Shown piece after piece: positions 36,166 through 47,268 of a DNA stretch of 64,000 nucleotides. Source of the DNA: Sweltsa coloradensis (taxonomy: Eukaryota; Arthropoda; Insecta; Plecoptera; Chloroperlidae); the NCBI GenBank assembly GCA_024449915.1, contig JAMZAV010001848.1, positions 62,001-126,000 of the forward strand, in the 5' to 3' direction. The notes beneath the pieces are model-generated. The model saw only the letters and a list, made by a program, of their open reading frames with translations. It did not search any database and was not told the DNA's origin. The first letter of the stretch is position 1. Every line of letters starts with the position of its first letter. The position numbers and the translations under genes were made by a program.

Positions 36166-36375
36166 CTATATTGCCTGCCATTTAGGATGATTGCATTCTG
36201 GTTAGTAAGTTGTAGTACGAGTTAATATTCCATCGCGTGGATGTCTGTCTGCTGGTCATTTAGCTGATAGAATGAATATGTCAGTACTGGTATAGCATAT
36301 GTATTTATTGCTGTCGATCTTGCTTTTACCGTTTAGTTGCGTCGTGTAGTATAGATTTTAGTCCGCCTTATTTAG
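36166..36375 (-). mobile_element. R2/R4-type LINE copy D, second part
   Basis: Resumes the match to copy A (3798-3985): aggatgat-gcattctg, agtacgagttaatat, atagcatatgtatttattgct and cttttaccgtttagttgcgt. It ends at attttagtc, where an imperfect (TTA)n tract begins. This is the 5'-truncated end of copy D. Confidence 0.75.
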
Positions 36376-36407
36376 TATTATTTTATTATTTATTATTATT
36401 ATATTTT

Positions 36408-36441
<34 letters not shown>
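36371..36441. repeat. (TTA)n microsatellite at the 5' junction of LINE copy D
   Basis: An imperfect then clean TTA tract directly at the truncated 5' end of copy D and just before a tRNA-like repeat. Confidence 0.9.
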
Positions 36442-36442
<1 letters not shown>

Positions 36443-36443
<1 letters not shown>

Positions 36444-36756
36444 GATCATAGCAGTTGTCGAAAAAATTGCTGCCACCGACTGGGGTTCGAACCCAGAAAC
36501 CCCCTCGGCTTAACGTGCCATAGGCTTTACCAATTAAGCTTACCGGGACCACAGAACAACCTTTACGAAACTGCTATTTTGTTGTGACTGTTGACTTACA
36601 TGACATAAAATCCAACAGAAGACTTGACAAGGTAGATGTCAATATCTGAACGAGATCGCATGGATAAATTCAATCACGTCTCATCTCCCATGAGTTGGTT
36701 ATAACCCCAGTGGGGCAAAATTTTTCACAACTGCTATGAATCAATAACCTATGTCC
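36443..36756 (-). mobile_element. tRNA-derived repeat, family A (copy 2), with inverted tRNA-like ends
   Basis: The minus-strand head 36545-36465 has box A (AGCTTAATTGGTAAAGC) and box B (GGGTTCGAACCCC). The anticodon-like loop ACGTTAA would be Asn-type. Its outer flank is caattttttcgacaactgct. At 36712-36755 the same 3' half (ccccagtggggcaaaat, acaactgctatgaatcaata) appears in the opposite orientation. The unit therefore has inverted termini made of tRNA-like sequence. The interior (tgactgttgactt, aaaatccaacaga, tctcatctcccatgag) recurs at 44590-44735. Confidence 0.65.
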
Positions 36757-36780
36757 CTTAAAGCGGGCTATGCTTAAAAA

Positions 36781-36872
36781 CCTCATATCATTATTATATT
36801 ATTTATTATTATATTATTATTCTTATTATTATTATTATTTATTATTATATTATTATTATTATTATTATTATT
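36781..36872. repeat. Imperfect (TTA)n microsatellite
   Basis: TTA units with TATTA interruptions lie between the tRNA-like repeat and the Penelope-like inverted pair. Confidence 0.9.
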
Positions 36873-36874
36873 GA

Positions 36875-37692
36875 AGAGAAATTAAACATTGACGGGATGT
36901 TTCGTCGCGTCGTGGTGGTGAATAACTTACATTATCTTGATTCCCGACGTAGCGTCCCACTGTGGAAGACATTTTCAAGGGATTGCTGGGTCTTATCGTT
37001 TGTTGCCTCTGGTGCAAACGTTCACTCTTCTGGAACTGCCACGATGGCGGTGGACACGGCTATAGTTGTGGTTGTGTTGTTGTGGTGGTGTGGGTTTTGG
37101 GAAAAGGTGGTGGGAGGTGGTGTAGTGGTGCTAGGGGTCTAGGGGATGAAGAGTGCTGTGTTTGAATCTGAGAAGTGGTAAGTTCTTGGATATGATCGCA
37201 TTTTCTCTGCTGAGAGGTGATTAATTAAATTAATGGAAGGAATCCAACGAATCCACTAAAGTTTGTAGCCACTAAATCTGCCCATTCATATTGTCTAGGT
37301 GTGTCCGAAATTTCAATTGACTCCCTTAGGAGTCTAGGCCATAACGCCCAGCTTAGCTTGGCAAATTATTTCGTTTCATCAAAGAAGAATCTCATGCTTT
37401 GAGTCAGCCATATTGTCTATCGGCCGCTTTAGCAAAGTCGCAGACAATTCGGACGTGACCCTTGTTACAATGTTTTATAGGTTCTTTTACCCTTGGTTGC
37501 CACTGTCACCTTAAAGTCTTGGCCTAACATAGCTACAGCCACACTTGCAAGGGGATTTTATAAAAACTCCACTTCCGCTAGAGGTAATGGTCCTTTGGCG
37601 ACTCACATGGGTAGAAATTTTATTTATAGCTTAAATCACTGTCTTGAGGTCTAGCCTTCCAAGATACCGTGCTATGCGATCAGTAGTAAATT
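36875..37692 (-). mobile_element. Penelope-like element 3' end with GIY-YIG remnant (left, inverted copy)
   Basis: Minus-strand copy of 37832-38674. At about 37555-37531 it reads SPCKCGCSYV, the start of the GIY-YIG endonuclease of Penelope-like elements (consensus I-C-CG--Y-G-T). Downstream on the minus strand are a poorly conserved segment, a Gln/Asn/Thr-rich low-complexity region (about 37140-37050) and an end close to the (TTA)n tract. Frameshifts are frequent. The open frame 36897-37142 on the other strand is antisense. Confidence 0.55.
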
Positions 37693-37831
37693 TCACATAT
37701 GGCAGGCGGAAGCGAGTTTCGGAGGATTCAGGATTTCTCAAGTCAACAATTCTTTGTTTACCTCAGTTCTGGTGAAAGCCCGCCGGATGTTGGACCGCAC
37801 TATACCATTGCTCTTTTACTGTTTTTGTACT

Positions 37832-38674
37832 AATTTACTACTTGATACGCATAGCACGTTATCTTGGAAAGCGAGACATCAAGACAGTATTTAAGACCTT
37901 ATAAATAAAATTCTTACCATGTTGAGATCGCCAAAGGACCACAGTACATCTAGACCGCGGACAGTGGGAGTTTATTAAAATCCCTTGCAAGTGTGGCTGT
38001 AGTATGTAGGCCAGACTTGAAGGACAGGGTGGCAACAAGGGAGTAAAAGAACATGCAAAAAACATTTGTAACAAGGGTCACGATCGAATTGTCCGCAAGT
38101 GCTAAGCATGCCATAGAACAATATGGCTGACTTCAAGGATGCGATTCTTTGTGATGAAACGAAAAAAATAATTGCCAAGAAGCTGCGTTATGCCTAGACT
38201 CATAAGGGAGTCAATTGACAATTTCGAAAAACACCTAACAATAATGAATGGAGATGTAGGTGGCTGAAAACTAGTGATTCGTGGATTCCTGACCATAATT
38301 TAATAATCACCTCTCAGCAGGAGAAAATGCGATCAAACCAAGAACTACCACCAGATCAACAACGCATTCAACATGCATCTTCATCCACAAGACCAACCTA
38401 CACCACTACCACCCCCTCCACAACCACCTCAACCACCACAACAACAAACAACAACAACAACAACTAGGAGCCGGTTCTCCACACGCCATCCTGGCAGTGC
38501 CAAGAAGAAGTGAACCGTTTGCAACAGAGGCAAACACGCGAAAAGACCAGCAAATCCACTTGAAAACTGTCTTCCACAGTGAGGACCGACGTCGGGAAAT
38601 CAAGAATATGAAGTTATTCACCACCACGGACTCCGCGACGAAAACATCGTCAATGTTCTAAATTTCTCTTCAAT
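37832..38674 (+). mobile_element. Penelope-like element 3' end with GIY-YIG remnant (right copy)
   Basis: Plus-strand partner of 36875-37692, facing away from it across a 139-base spacer. It reads EFIKIPCKCGCS at 37971-38003, then KGVKEHAKNICNKGHDRIVR, as expected after the GIY-YIG core. Next come VMKRKK-like and IDNFEKHLTIMNG segments, and a Pro/Thr/Asn-rich tail (TTTTPSTTTSTTTTTNNNN, 38400-38465). A stop and frame changes are present. Two 3' ends back to back, with both tails running into (ATT)n-type sequence, look like an inverted dimer. Confidence 0.6.
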
Positions 38675-38704
38675 ATATCGGGTCGCGCAAGCATAACTTT
38701 GTGA

Positions 38705-38836
38705 ATTATATTATATTTATTATTATTATATTATTATTATTATTATTATTATTATATTATAATTATTATTATTATTATTATTATTATGATTATTATTATT
38801 ATTATTATTATTATTTATATTATTGTTATTATTATG
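38705..38836. repeat. (ATT)n microsatellite
   Basis: A long, slightly interrupted ATT tract after the right Penelope-like copy and before a LINE 3' end. Confidence 0.9.
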
Positions 38837-39085
38837 AGGGAACGTTTATTTATTTGTGTTTTGTTATTCAAAGTTGAATTGTTTAATAAGGCTTTATAAT
38901 TTATATTGGTAAAAACATTATGTTGGAATTTGCCATGGAATCTGCATTCCGTATCTATGCATGTACGAAGTATGTATTAATTGTCATTAGAATATAACCC
39001 AGAGACAAGCTTATCAAAGCTTTGTGGGCAATCGAACTAAAATTGAAATATTCATCTGTAAAGAAAACTTATTGAAATAAAAAAA

Positions 39086-39123
<38 letters not shown>

Positions 39124-39175
39124 ATATTATTATTCTTATTATTATTATTATTATTATATTATTATTATATTGTAT
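38837..39175 (+). mobile_element. LINE 3' end with hairpin and (TA)n(ATT)n tail
   Basis: A 3' UTR-only fragment. The hairpin AAGCTT-ATCA-AAGCTT (39007-39022) is followed by tgtgggca, then an A-rich line, (TA)n at about 39092-39118 and (ATT)n to 39172. The architecture matches the 3' ends at 43.9 and 44.3 kb. Confidence 0.6.
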
Positions 39176-39766
39176 TCGGTCACAAGCAGCCGTGCGAGCG
39201 GGAAGTGCCTTGCCTCGCCTGTGCGCACTGCATTAGATAGATAGCAATGTCGTGTGGTAAGGAAGCGCAGGAATTGCTAGTGATGGGGATTACGTATCTT
39301 GATGGGGGGTTCGAAAGAATTATCATGTCCAAAACTGTTCGGGGTTTAAAAACGGGCGACGTACAATTCTAAATCGCAAGAAAGTAAATTCGCTGTGGCG
39401 TTGTGTCAAGTGTCGAGACCCGAAAAGAAGAACAGTGAAAGCGGAAGAGACAGTTACACTACAAACCTTTGAAAGTTGTTTGGGAAACTGCGCAGTGAAA
39501 TCAAGAAATTAAAAATAACTTTTTCTTTGAGGGACTTAAAAGAAAAACTTATTGAAAAGTGATCGTGCAATTCAAAACTAGTTGAAGAAGTGAGTAGCTG
39601 TCAAGGACAAGATTATAGAGGACCTAGCCGCCGAACAGGTAAATGATCTTGATCAGACGTAGAACAAAAACATTTGAGATTTAATGTGATAGAATGTGAC
39701 ACACGAAAACATAGAAACCATTGTGAGGTCTATTGCGGATAAATTAAATGTAGAGCTAGAAAGACT

Positions 39767-39958
39767 ATGACATCGACGTGGTTCCATCGAGTTGCCAGCA
39801 GAAACAAAGATTACCCTTCCAAAGTTGTAGTTCAATTTACTGTCGGAAAAAAACGCGACGAGATATTAAGGCAGCCCGGACGGACTGCCCGTAAAAAACA
39901 GCGTGACGCGTCATTCAGGGAGTACCAAAAAGAAAAGGGACTTCGGATATTTTATTAA
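39767..39958 (+). pseudogene. ORF1-type protein fragment of LINE E3
   Basis: Open for 63 codons: basic, with KVVVQFTVGKKRDEI followed by TARKKQRDASFREYQ. In other frames the protein continues as ILLTNILSPYF and QVKQKARFVGYKI-type sequence. The layout matches ORF1 proteins of CR1/Daphne-like LINEs, which bind RNA. Frame breaks on both sides show it is dead. Confidence 0.6.
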
Positions 39959-40896
39959 CGAACATCCTTTCTCCCTATTTCCGCAATTTATTTGGCAGGT
40001 CAAGCAGAAGGCAAGGTTCGTGGGGTACAAAATTGTCTCCGGTTCACGACGAGGATAATTTGTGCTCGTTAAAGACGAGCAAGCAGTCAATGGTTGTGGT
40101 CAAGATAAAGAGAGAGGGGACATTGACATACAAACTGAAGTAAACAGGCTGTACGATCTATATGGACTTATGTCTCAAGACGATTTGAAGGTGTGATTGG
40201 ACATGGAAAATACGGACAGTTCTGGACGATTGGTGCATAGAAAATTGTAAAGGTTAATGTTTTACACTTAAAAATTAGAGGGTCTATAAGGAAACAAATT
40301 GGGACGAACTACTCGTAGTATTGCAAAACCAGATAAATAAATCCATATATTAGTCTTAAGTGATGAAGTTAATGTTTTAGAAAGAAAGCTCAGTGTACAA
40401 ATAGATGGTTATAATCGTTATGTGTAAACTACGACTTAGTAAGAGAGGGGTGGATTAATACTATTTGTTAGCAAAATGTGAGGTTTATGAAATAGAAGAT
40501 TATGAATCATAGTTTGAAGGATTTGTGGTAACCTGATTATAGGAGCAGGAAGGGTTGTATCACTGTTATGTGTATTAGAACCTACTGATTACAATTTCAA
40601 AATTAGAGGTTATTAACGAAAAGAAACTATGGATGCAAAATAAAAAATAAACATTGCATATATATTGGTGATTCAAATATTGATGTACTCGATTCATAAG
40701 ATGTCAGAGTTCAGTTGTATCAAGCGTGTTTAGCAACTAGTGGGTTTGTACAGTGTGTCACTGCAGCAACGCGGAGAGGAAATAGTTAATATAGGCTTAG
40801 CAGTACCTGGTATAGACCATGTTTCATCCGAGAGGTATTGACCTAGTATGTCAAAACAGCGGTATATACAACAAAGATAGCGATCAATATATGATA

Positions 40897-41166
40897 TTTT
40901 TTAAATTTTTTATCGTGGGAAACCTGTTATAGGGTGCAAGTAGCCCCTCTTCAGGTGAACTAGGTATGAGCGGATAGGAAATGTGACGGGAGCCGGAGGG
41001 CTATTTAAGAGGAGCCTCAATCCCTTGGCATTCGCCTGACGATGAGGAAACCCCCCCGAAAAAAACTTCAGTCAGGATGACGGGTCTCGACGGGATTCGA
41101 ACCCGGGACCTCCACCGAATCAGGAGTCGAGCGAAGTTAGCGCCCGAGCCAACACTGTCGGTTGAC
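40897..41166 (-). mobile_element. tRNA-derived SINE with target duplication, inserted in LINE E3 (family C)
   Basis: 270 bp flanked by the direct repeat TATATGATA (40888-40896 and 41167-41175). Removing it restores the LINE line DHYMIV-type / gttgcaatacacagg. The minus-strand head at 41160-41087 has box A (TGGCTCGGGCGCTA) and box B (GGGTTCGAATCCC). The body follows, and the T-rich stretch at 40897-40911 is its A-rich tail. Clear duplication and a good box B make this the best supported SINE in the window. Confidence 0.85.
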
Positions 41167-43930
41167 TATATGATAGTTGCAATACACAGGAATTGACCTT
41201 GTTCTTAATACAATAAACGAACCCGTTGCGAAAAAATGTATTAACGAAAGCTAATTAGTGGAAGCGTTAAAACGCATGAAAATGGGTAAATAATTATTAT
41301 CAGCAAGAAGTGGTATCCCTTATACGATCAATACAGACCCCCCCCCCCCCTCACCATTTTAAAATAGCCTACGGATGTGGCTTGCTAATTTTTAAAGAGT
41401 CGAACGAAGTTTAAAAGAGGAGGAATAACGTGTGATGACGAAAGAGTTATTAAAATCGTAAAGGAAAGAGATAGCGCAGTTATTTTCAAGGTGGGAAAAA
41501 AAATGTCCGCAATAGTGGTTATTTTAAAAATGAATATAGGATAGATTATAATAGGTTAATAAAGTAGAAACAAATAAAAATATAATCGATGGTAAACGGC
41601 ATTACTATGTACATGCATTAGAAAAGGGTAAAGAACTGACAGAAAAAACCACGTGGCAAAATAGAAATGGAAAATAATCGGGTCGGAAAAGGAAAGAACA
41701 GTTTGAGGAAGTTGAATAAATTTTAGGTAGACAATGATACAATTCAAACAGCTTAGAATTTTGCAAATACCTGTAGATGAAACTGAAACATATTTGTTCC
41801 ACATTTGCGACATTAAGGACTTGTGTCGATAACAATATGAGAGATAATGCATACGAGCAACAATTAAGTCAGATATACGTGCCTCCTATTTCAGCGACCG
41901 GAGGAGTCAAAGAAATATACTTAAATGAATAAATAAAAAAAGTCAGGTTATTGACGGAATTAGAGTTAGATTTGCAAAATTAGTTGATGAGAGCAGTCCA
42001 GTTATTGCCCTATTTATTAACTTATCCTTGAAGGAGGGTATTATTCCTAGAAACGTTGAAAAACATCTGTTGTCAGGCCAAGTTCAAAAAGCGCGACCAT
42101 TTGAAAATATGTGCAATTATAGGCCAATTGCCATTATGGTCCGTAGAACATTGAAAAAATCTTGAAAGTACGTGGCCAAATTGGCTTAATAGATTACATG
42201 GACGAAATTGAAAATAATAAAAACGGAAAACAATATGGATTTCAAAGAGGGAAAAAGTCTACAGTAGACCTTTTGGCATCCTTTATGTAACCTAGTTAAT
42301 ACTATAAGCTAGACGAAATTTTACAAACATCTTTTATGTATGTTATCGATTATAAAAAAGCATTTGACACCCTGATTTCATAATAGCTGCCTATCTAGAT
42401 GCGTGGAAAGTTTAGGAGTATAGAGGTACTCTGTTAAATGGTTTTAAAATTATTTTCATTGAGCAGAAAGTTAATGTAAGAATAGGCGAAGGTGTATAGT
42501 GAAGCCAAAAGACATGTAGCAGTGGCGTACCACAAGCTCTATTTAGGACCTCAAAACTTTACTTAAATATGTAAATATTATGGTCTAATGTATATCACCT
42601 TGTATTATGTCCCCCCCCCCCATTGTTTGTACGCTGATGGACTTTGGCTTTAGTGTGTATCCATAAAAACGTATAAAAATTGCAGAAAGATACTTGCAAA
42701 ATGATTTTCTAAATTTACTCAGGGGAAACCTATGACGTAAGGCTATCGTAAATATTGAAAAAACAAAAGTATTGTGCACATTTCTATGCCGCTAAAGCGA
42801 GTCGAAATACCTAATGTATCAATGTTATTGCCCACAATTTTGAATGCTTACCACTGAACGCGGGTAAAATGATCGGATTGTTCGCTCTTGTGAACAATCA
42901 ATTGCAACTGTTACAGCCCATCCGTATGTGGGGGTGGAGATTGATAGTAAACTTTAGGGAATATACAAGCTGAGAAAATATGTAAATCGCTTTAAGGTCA
43001 TGACGCTTACCAATTATATGCAGTTTAAGTATTTTACCATTTTAAAATATGTTAAAGATGGTTTATATAGCCCTTGCAGAGTCGGTTATTTCTTACGGTC
43101 TGTTAATTTGGGAAATGCCTTCGTTATCACAGCTAAATAAGCATAATCTCTATTCAAAATTAAAATAATGAAGATGATCACTTTTGAACACAAATAATTT
43201 AAGCACTTTAGAATGTTGAGACTACAAAACGTTTTTACCTTTACAGAAATTATTCAATAATAAATTAGTTTTGTAAACATTGTTTTCGTTAATACTCACA
43301 AAAATTGTATAAATCACCACTACTTATACTCGCTCCCAATCTTCGGAAGTATACAGTTGCCACGGGTTGCAATAAGTATGGTAAAGAACACTTAGCTACA
43401 CCTATACCTTCTTTTCTAATAGTATTCCGAAGAACATCAGAGATTTAGAGGATATTTATGAAAATCAAAGAGAGCTAAAGGCATTTGTACTTACGAAATA
43501 TGCAGTGAAGTTTAGGGTTGTTGTTGTATTTGTACTTTGTGAATTTGTTACATAAGTGTTTCAGTATTTAATGTAACATGAATTAGCACTCTAATTATTT
43601 CAACTGTGCTACATCTGTTCTATTCAATGGTTATTCACTGTATATCTGCCAAAACTGTGCTTCACAAAACTGTTTTGGATGGTATAAGTATTTAATAATT
43701 TGCACATAATGATTTTTTTATCCTACTATTTTAATCTTTTATTTGTTGTTCTATATTTTTATTTTCATTTATTTTTTATTACCACGCGAGTCATTCACTG
43801 CTACTGTTTACTTCACTAATTATTGTATTCTATCTAGAATTTTGAAATATGAATTATTAAAAATCATTATTCACATGCAGATTTTTTTTTATTTTTTTTT
43901 TTTTTTTTGTCTCTAACATGTTCCACAGTT

Positions 43931-43949
43931 AAGCTATCTTGTGCAGCTT
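43931..43949 (+). other. 3' hairpin of LINE E3
   Basis: AAGCT (43931-43935) and AGCTT (43945-43949) pair around a nine-base loop, followed by gtgga. It precedes the A-rich line and (AT)n tail at 44010-44032. It is homologous in position to the hairpins at 28553, 39007 and 44312. Confidence 0.5.
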
Positions 43950-44032
43950 GTGGATGGCCGAACTTGTTTGATAAAAAAAATTTATGAGAGATATGTTATT
44001 TCAATATAAAAAAAATATATATATATATATAA

Positions 44033-44130
44033 ATTATTATTATTATTATCTATTATTAGTAGTATTAGTTATATTATTATTAGTATATTATTATTATTAT
44101 ATTATTATTAGTATTATTAGTAGTAGTATT
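44033..44130. repeat. Imperfect (ATT)n microsatellite
   Basis: ATT/AGT units after the (AT)n tail of LINE E3. Confidence 0.85.
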
Positions 44131-44470
44131 CAAGTAGGTTAAAGTACGTATTCTCGTTGTGAATTATTATTTCAGTTTTAATTTTAGCCTTATGAACATT
44201 ATGTGTGTAATAAAATTAAATTTTTCTTTTTCTTCTTCTTCTTTTTTTGTAAAATTTCAATTCTGTCTGTCTGATCCATGTACAATATAATATGTTTTAT
44301 AATCCACAGACAAGCCGATATGTGGCTTTGTGGACAACGATGTCAAATTGTTTATTGTAAAAAAAGAATGTAATATTCATTATAATATAAAAAAATATAT
44401 ATATATTATTATTATTATTATTATTATTATTTATTATATAATATTATTATCATAAGATTATTATATTAGT
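44131..44470 (+). mobile_element. LINE 3' end with hairpin and (AT)n(ATT)n tail
   Basis: A 3' UTR fragment. The hairpin AAGCC-GATATGT-GGCTT (44312-44328) is followed by tgtggacaa, an A-rich line, (AT)n near 44396-44406 and (ATT)n to about 44450. No coding sequence. It is a 5'-truncated copy of the E3-type family or a close relative. Confidence 0.6.
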
Positions 44471-44479
44471 ATTAATATT

Positions 44480-44735
44480 GATTCAGAGCAGTTGTCGTAA
44501 AATTTGCCTCGACTGGCGGTTCACCCAGAACCTCCGGCTTATCCGTGCCACTATAAGAGCTCTACCCAATTGAGCACTCCGGACAACAGAACAAACCCTT
44601 ACTAAATGCTAGTTGTTCGTGACGGTTGACTTCCATTGACCATAAATCCAACAGAAAGACTGCCAATGTAGCGTCAAATCGAAAGATCAAAACCCATGGA
44701 TAAAACTCCAATCACATCTCATCTCCCATGAGTGG
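44480..44735 (-). mobile_element. tRNA-derived repeat, family A (copy 3)
   Basis: Degenerate head on the minus strand at about 44585-44505 (box B region ggttcacccagaacc, box A region agagctctacccaattgagc read in reverse). The body 44590-44735 matches 36560-36705 (gacggttgactt, aaatccaacagaaagac, atctcatctcccatgagtggg). Like copy 2 it follows an (ATT)n tract. Confidence 0.6.
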
Positions 44736-46770
44736 GTTTAGTATCAAACAAAACATCGCCAATAAGGAATAACATAGGGGACTATCTTCATGCCCCGTGA
44801 CCCTTGGGAGCATTTTGACAGAAGAAAAATATTGTCTATTATGACGTACTCGACTACTTTTCTCGTAAATTTTCCCGCTCTGTTTTGTTTTGTAATTTTG
44901 GACAAGTGGTTGGTCAAAATATGTGATGTTATGAAAAGGGCCGTAATTTCGGCGAAACGCATATTGCGTGTTTGAGTGTATATTGTGTAGACTTTTAAGT
45001 CAGATGTATAAGGCACATTTAAGATTATTTTTATGGTATGATGGGATCTAGTTCTAGTATCTATGTGATTTAAGGAAATCACAAAACGCTCAATTTTTGC
45101 GGACAGTATTTTCGCGGGGACGGACATCGAACACACGTCCTTTAGAGCCAACGCTAGGGACAGCAGCCCTTATTGTATGTGCCGCCGTGGACGACATGGA
45201 ACCACGTCATCGTAGAGCCTTTGCTTAGGACCAGCGCTCTAAATCGTATGTGCACCAGACATAAAATATGCTTTTTTCCTTTTAATATTTTGGAATCGTC
45301 GCACCGGCACAAATGATACATTCCGGTATGTCTGTGCTATCGCATGTTCAACAAACCAAATGAGTCTAACGAGTTTGAGGATGACTAGTAGTGAATAGTA
45401 TTGTCACCACCTTTGTTCGTCGGAGGTTCCGACGTCGGCGATGTGATAACCACAGTAGTAGTGGCAGCAAGAGTATTAGCAGCATGGAGTTCCGCCTCGG
45501 TTCCAGCCATAGCGCTCACACTGGACGGGGGCACGAGCGCGATGGTGAATACAGACCCGAGGGGCCAGAGCGACTGTGAGGGACAGGAGGAAGTGTGGGG
45601 GAGGAACAGAGGACAAGGAAAGATGCATAACACAATACGGAACACAAATGACGAGATAGAGGATCGTTGCAATAATTCAATCAGAATCTTCCTTTATGCT
45701 ATAACTTACATCGCTGGGAAAGATATGATGTTTGCAATTGCGAGTTGCCATAGCAGAGTGATATTATGGAAGTGCAGTGTGCAACACATACAAACATAGT
45801 TGGGGGACGGTGGCGTATCCAGAGGGCACGTAGGGGCTTGCCTTCCCCCCCCCCCCCGAAATCCAAGCTTTATATTAAATTCTGCAAATCAATCTAGGTT
45901 TATCCAAAAACTAAATTCATTATTAATTTATTTTGTTTTTTTGTCAGCATAGCCCCTTGACTTTTTCTTAAACACATAAAAAGTAAAACAAAAAAAACAC
46001 TCACAACTACGTGTTTTTAACAAAAAAACTAACTGCGGCGCTATGTATTTGGAGGGGTGCGTCCCCCCACACCCCACCTGAGTTGTTTGTACTAAGCCCA
46101 AGTTTCTGCGCATATGTGAAAAAATGTTACACGCGTTTGTCTATGTAAGAAAAGTTGGAATAAAAAATAAGACTACCATTTTTAGTCTTAAAATTATGTT
46201 TGGTTTCAAAGTAAGGGGTGGGTGGGGGGGGGGTTCAGGTAATGTCGACACTCTCCATAGGGGATGTGGGGGTCCAGCCCCTGGCAAGGGGCGGGGGGGG
46301 GGGCTAAGTCGTCACGTGTGGTCGTTGTCATCGTTATTGTCGTGGTCGTGAGTAGTGCTCGTCAAGGGAGGGGGGGGGGGGGGGGGAGAGTCCTTGACGA
46401 CTTCCTCATGTAATAACTTATATTTGCGAGGACGGCCTTTTCCTTCTAACCTTGTCTTAGAGGAAGAATAGAGGGATAAAATGTAGAGGAATTGCAGAGG
46501 ATAACTGGGCCAAATTCTATTCCGAGGGTTTAGACTTGATAAAAATATATTCATTATTGTTATCTTATTTATATTAAAAAAAAATACATGCACCCGATAA
46601 AATCATCATCAGCAATCGTCAAAAAATCAACAAGTGAGTCTGTATTTATTTTTTAATATGCCATGATAAATATCATGAGCGCGCACTAACAAAGGTGGTT
46701 GCAATGTCCCGAAAAACCGTATAATCTTATCTATATATAGATTGATGTGGTATTATAGACAGAAATGAAA
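44736..46770. other. No recognised gene
   Basis: Mixed sequence. 45400-45620 is GC-rich with open frames on both strands (45401-45799 + and 45672-45385 -), without splice or domain support. A C tract lies at about 45846-45858 and G tracts at 46216-46226, 46290-46300 and 46362-46386. The line ggtggcgtatccagaggg at 45810 resembles a hAT-type terminus, but no matching right end was found. Confidence 0.4.
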
Positions 46771-46850
46771 AAAGTAGCCTCCACCGGGGATGAACCTGGT
46801 ATCGATGACTGTCCGGGCCTTTGCTCTCAACGGAGGCTAGGAATACAACA
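46771..46850 (-). mobile_element. tRNA-like repeat unit (family D, minus)
   Basis: The minus strand reads AGCCTCC ... GGAGGCT, a perfect 7-bp acceptor-like stem, with a T-arm-like ACCAGGTTCATCCCCGGT. The D and anticodon arms are too short and irregular for a functional tRNA. The segment ggcccggacagtcatc resembles the unit at 47221. Either a tRNA pseudogene or a SINE head. Confidence 0.45.
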
Positions 46851-47191
46851 GATTACATTTCTGTTATTCTTGGTGTGTGTGTCAATACATTGTTTAACAA
46901 CTAGGAAGAGAGATTACACGGCCTGTTAGACTACATACGAAAGAACACGAGAAATGACAAACCATCTCGTATAACCCCTATAGTTATGATATATGATGTT
47001 GAACCTTGGTTTTTATAGTAGGCGGCACTGAGGGACTAACGTGATGAGTATGAGGTATGACTTTTTCTGGTTATAGTAGATGGTTTGCATCATCGAGTCA
47101 TTCGTATGTAGTATAATAGCCCAGTGCAATGCGCTCTAACGTTATTCAACTGTGCTATCAAACCTAAGAAATATAACATAATTTAAACATG

Positions 47192-47268
47192 TTGTCTTCA
47201 GCTCAGTTGAGTAAGATCATGGCTCCGGACAGGCCAAGGTCCCGGGTTCAATCCCCGGGAGAAACGAT
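47192..47268 (+). mobile_element. tRNA-like repeat unit (family D, plus)
   Basis: Box A-like CAGCTCAGTTGAGTAAGA and a good T arm TCCCGGGTTCAATCCCCGGGA. The acceptor ends pair poorly. It shares ggctccggacaggcca with the minus-strand unit 370 bases upstream, so the two lie in inverted orientation. Probably a SINE head. Confidence 0.5.

Larger units (their letters stand above)
39176..44030 (+). mobile_element. Endonuclease/RT LINE of the CR1-Jockey group, nearly complete copy E3
   Basis: Starts right after (ATT)n. About 39720-40080 encodes an ORF1-type protein (KDYPSKVVVQFTVGKKRDEI, TARKKQRDA). 40255-40900 is the apurinic-type endonuclease: LHLKIRGSIRKQ, HILVLSDEVNVLE, YIGDSNIDVLDS at 40655 and SGFVQCVTAATR. 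After a SINE, 41890-43500 holds the RT: VIDGIRVRFAKL, INLSLKEGIIPRN, NYRPIAIM, QYGFQRGKSTVDLLASF near 42232, motif A YVIDYKKAFDTL at 42338 and motif C as YADG at 42629. Two ORFs plus an endonuclease place it in the Jockey superfamily. Many frameshifts and stops. The 3' end has a hairpin at 43931-43949 and an (AT)n tail. Confidence 0.75.

Noticed and set aside
45385..45799. GC-rich exon on either strand
   Set aside because: Open frames on both strands overlap and no splice pair, domain or similarity was seen.
45809..46120. hAT-type MITE starting ggtggcgtatccagaggg
   Set aside because: No inverted right terminus or 8-bp duplication could be found.
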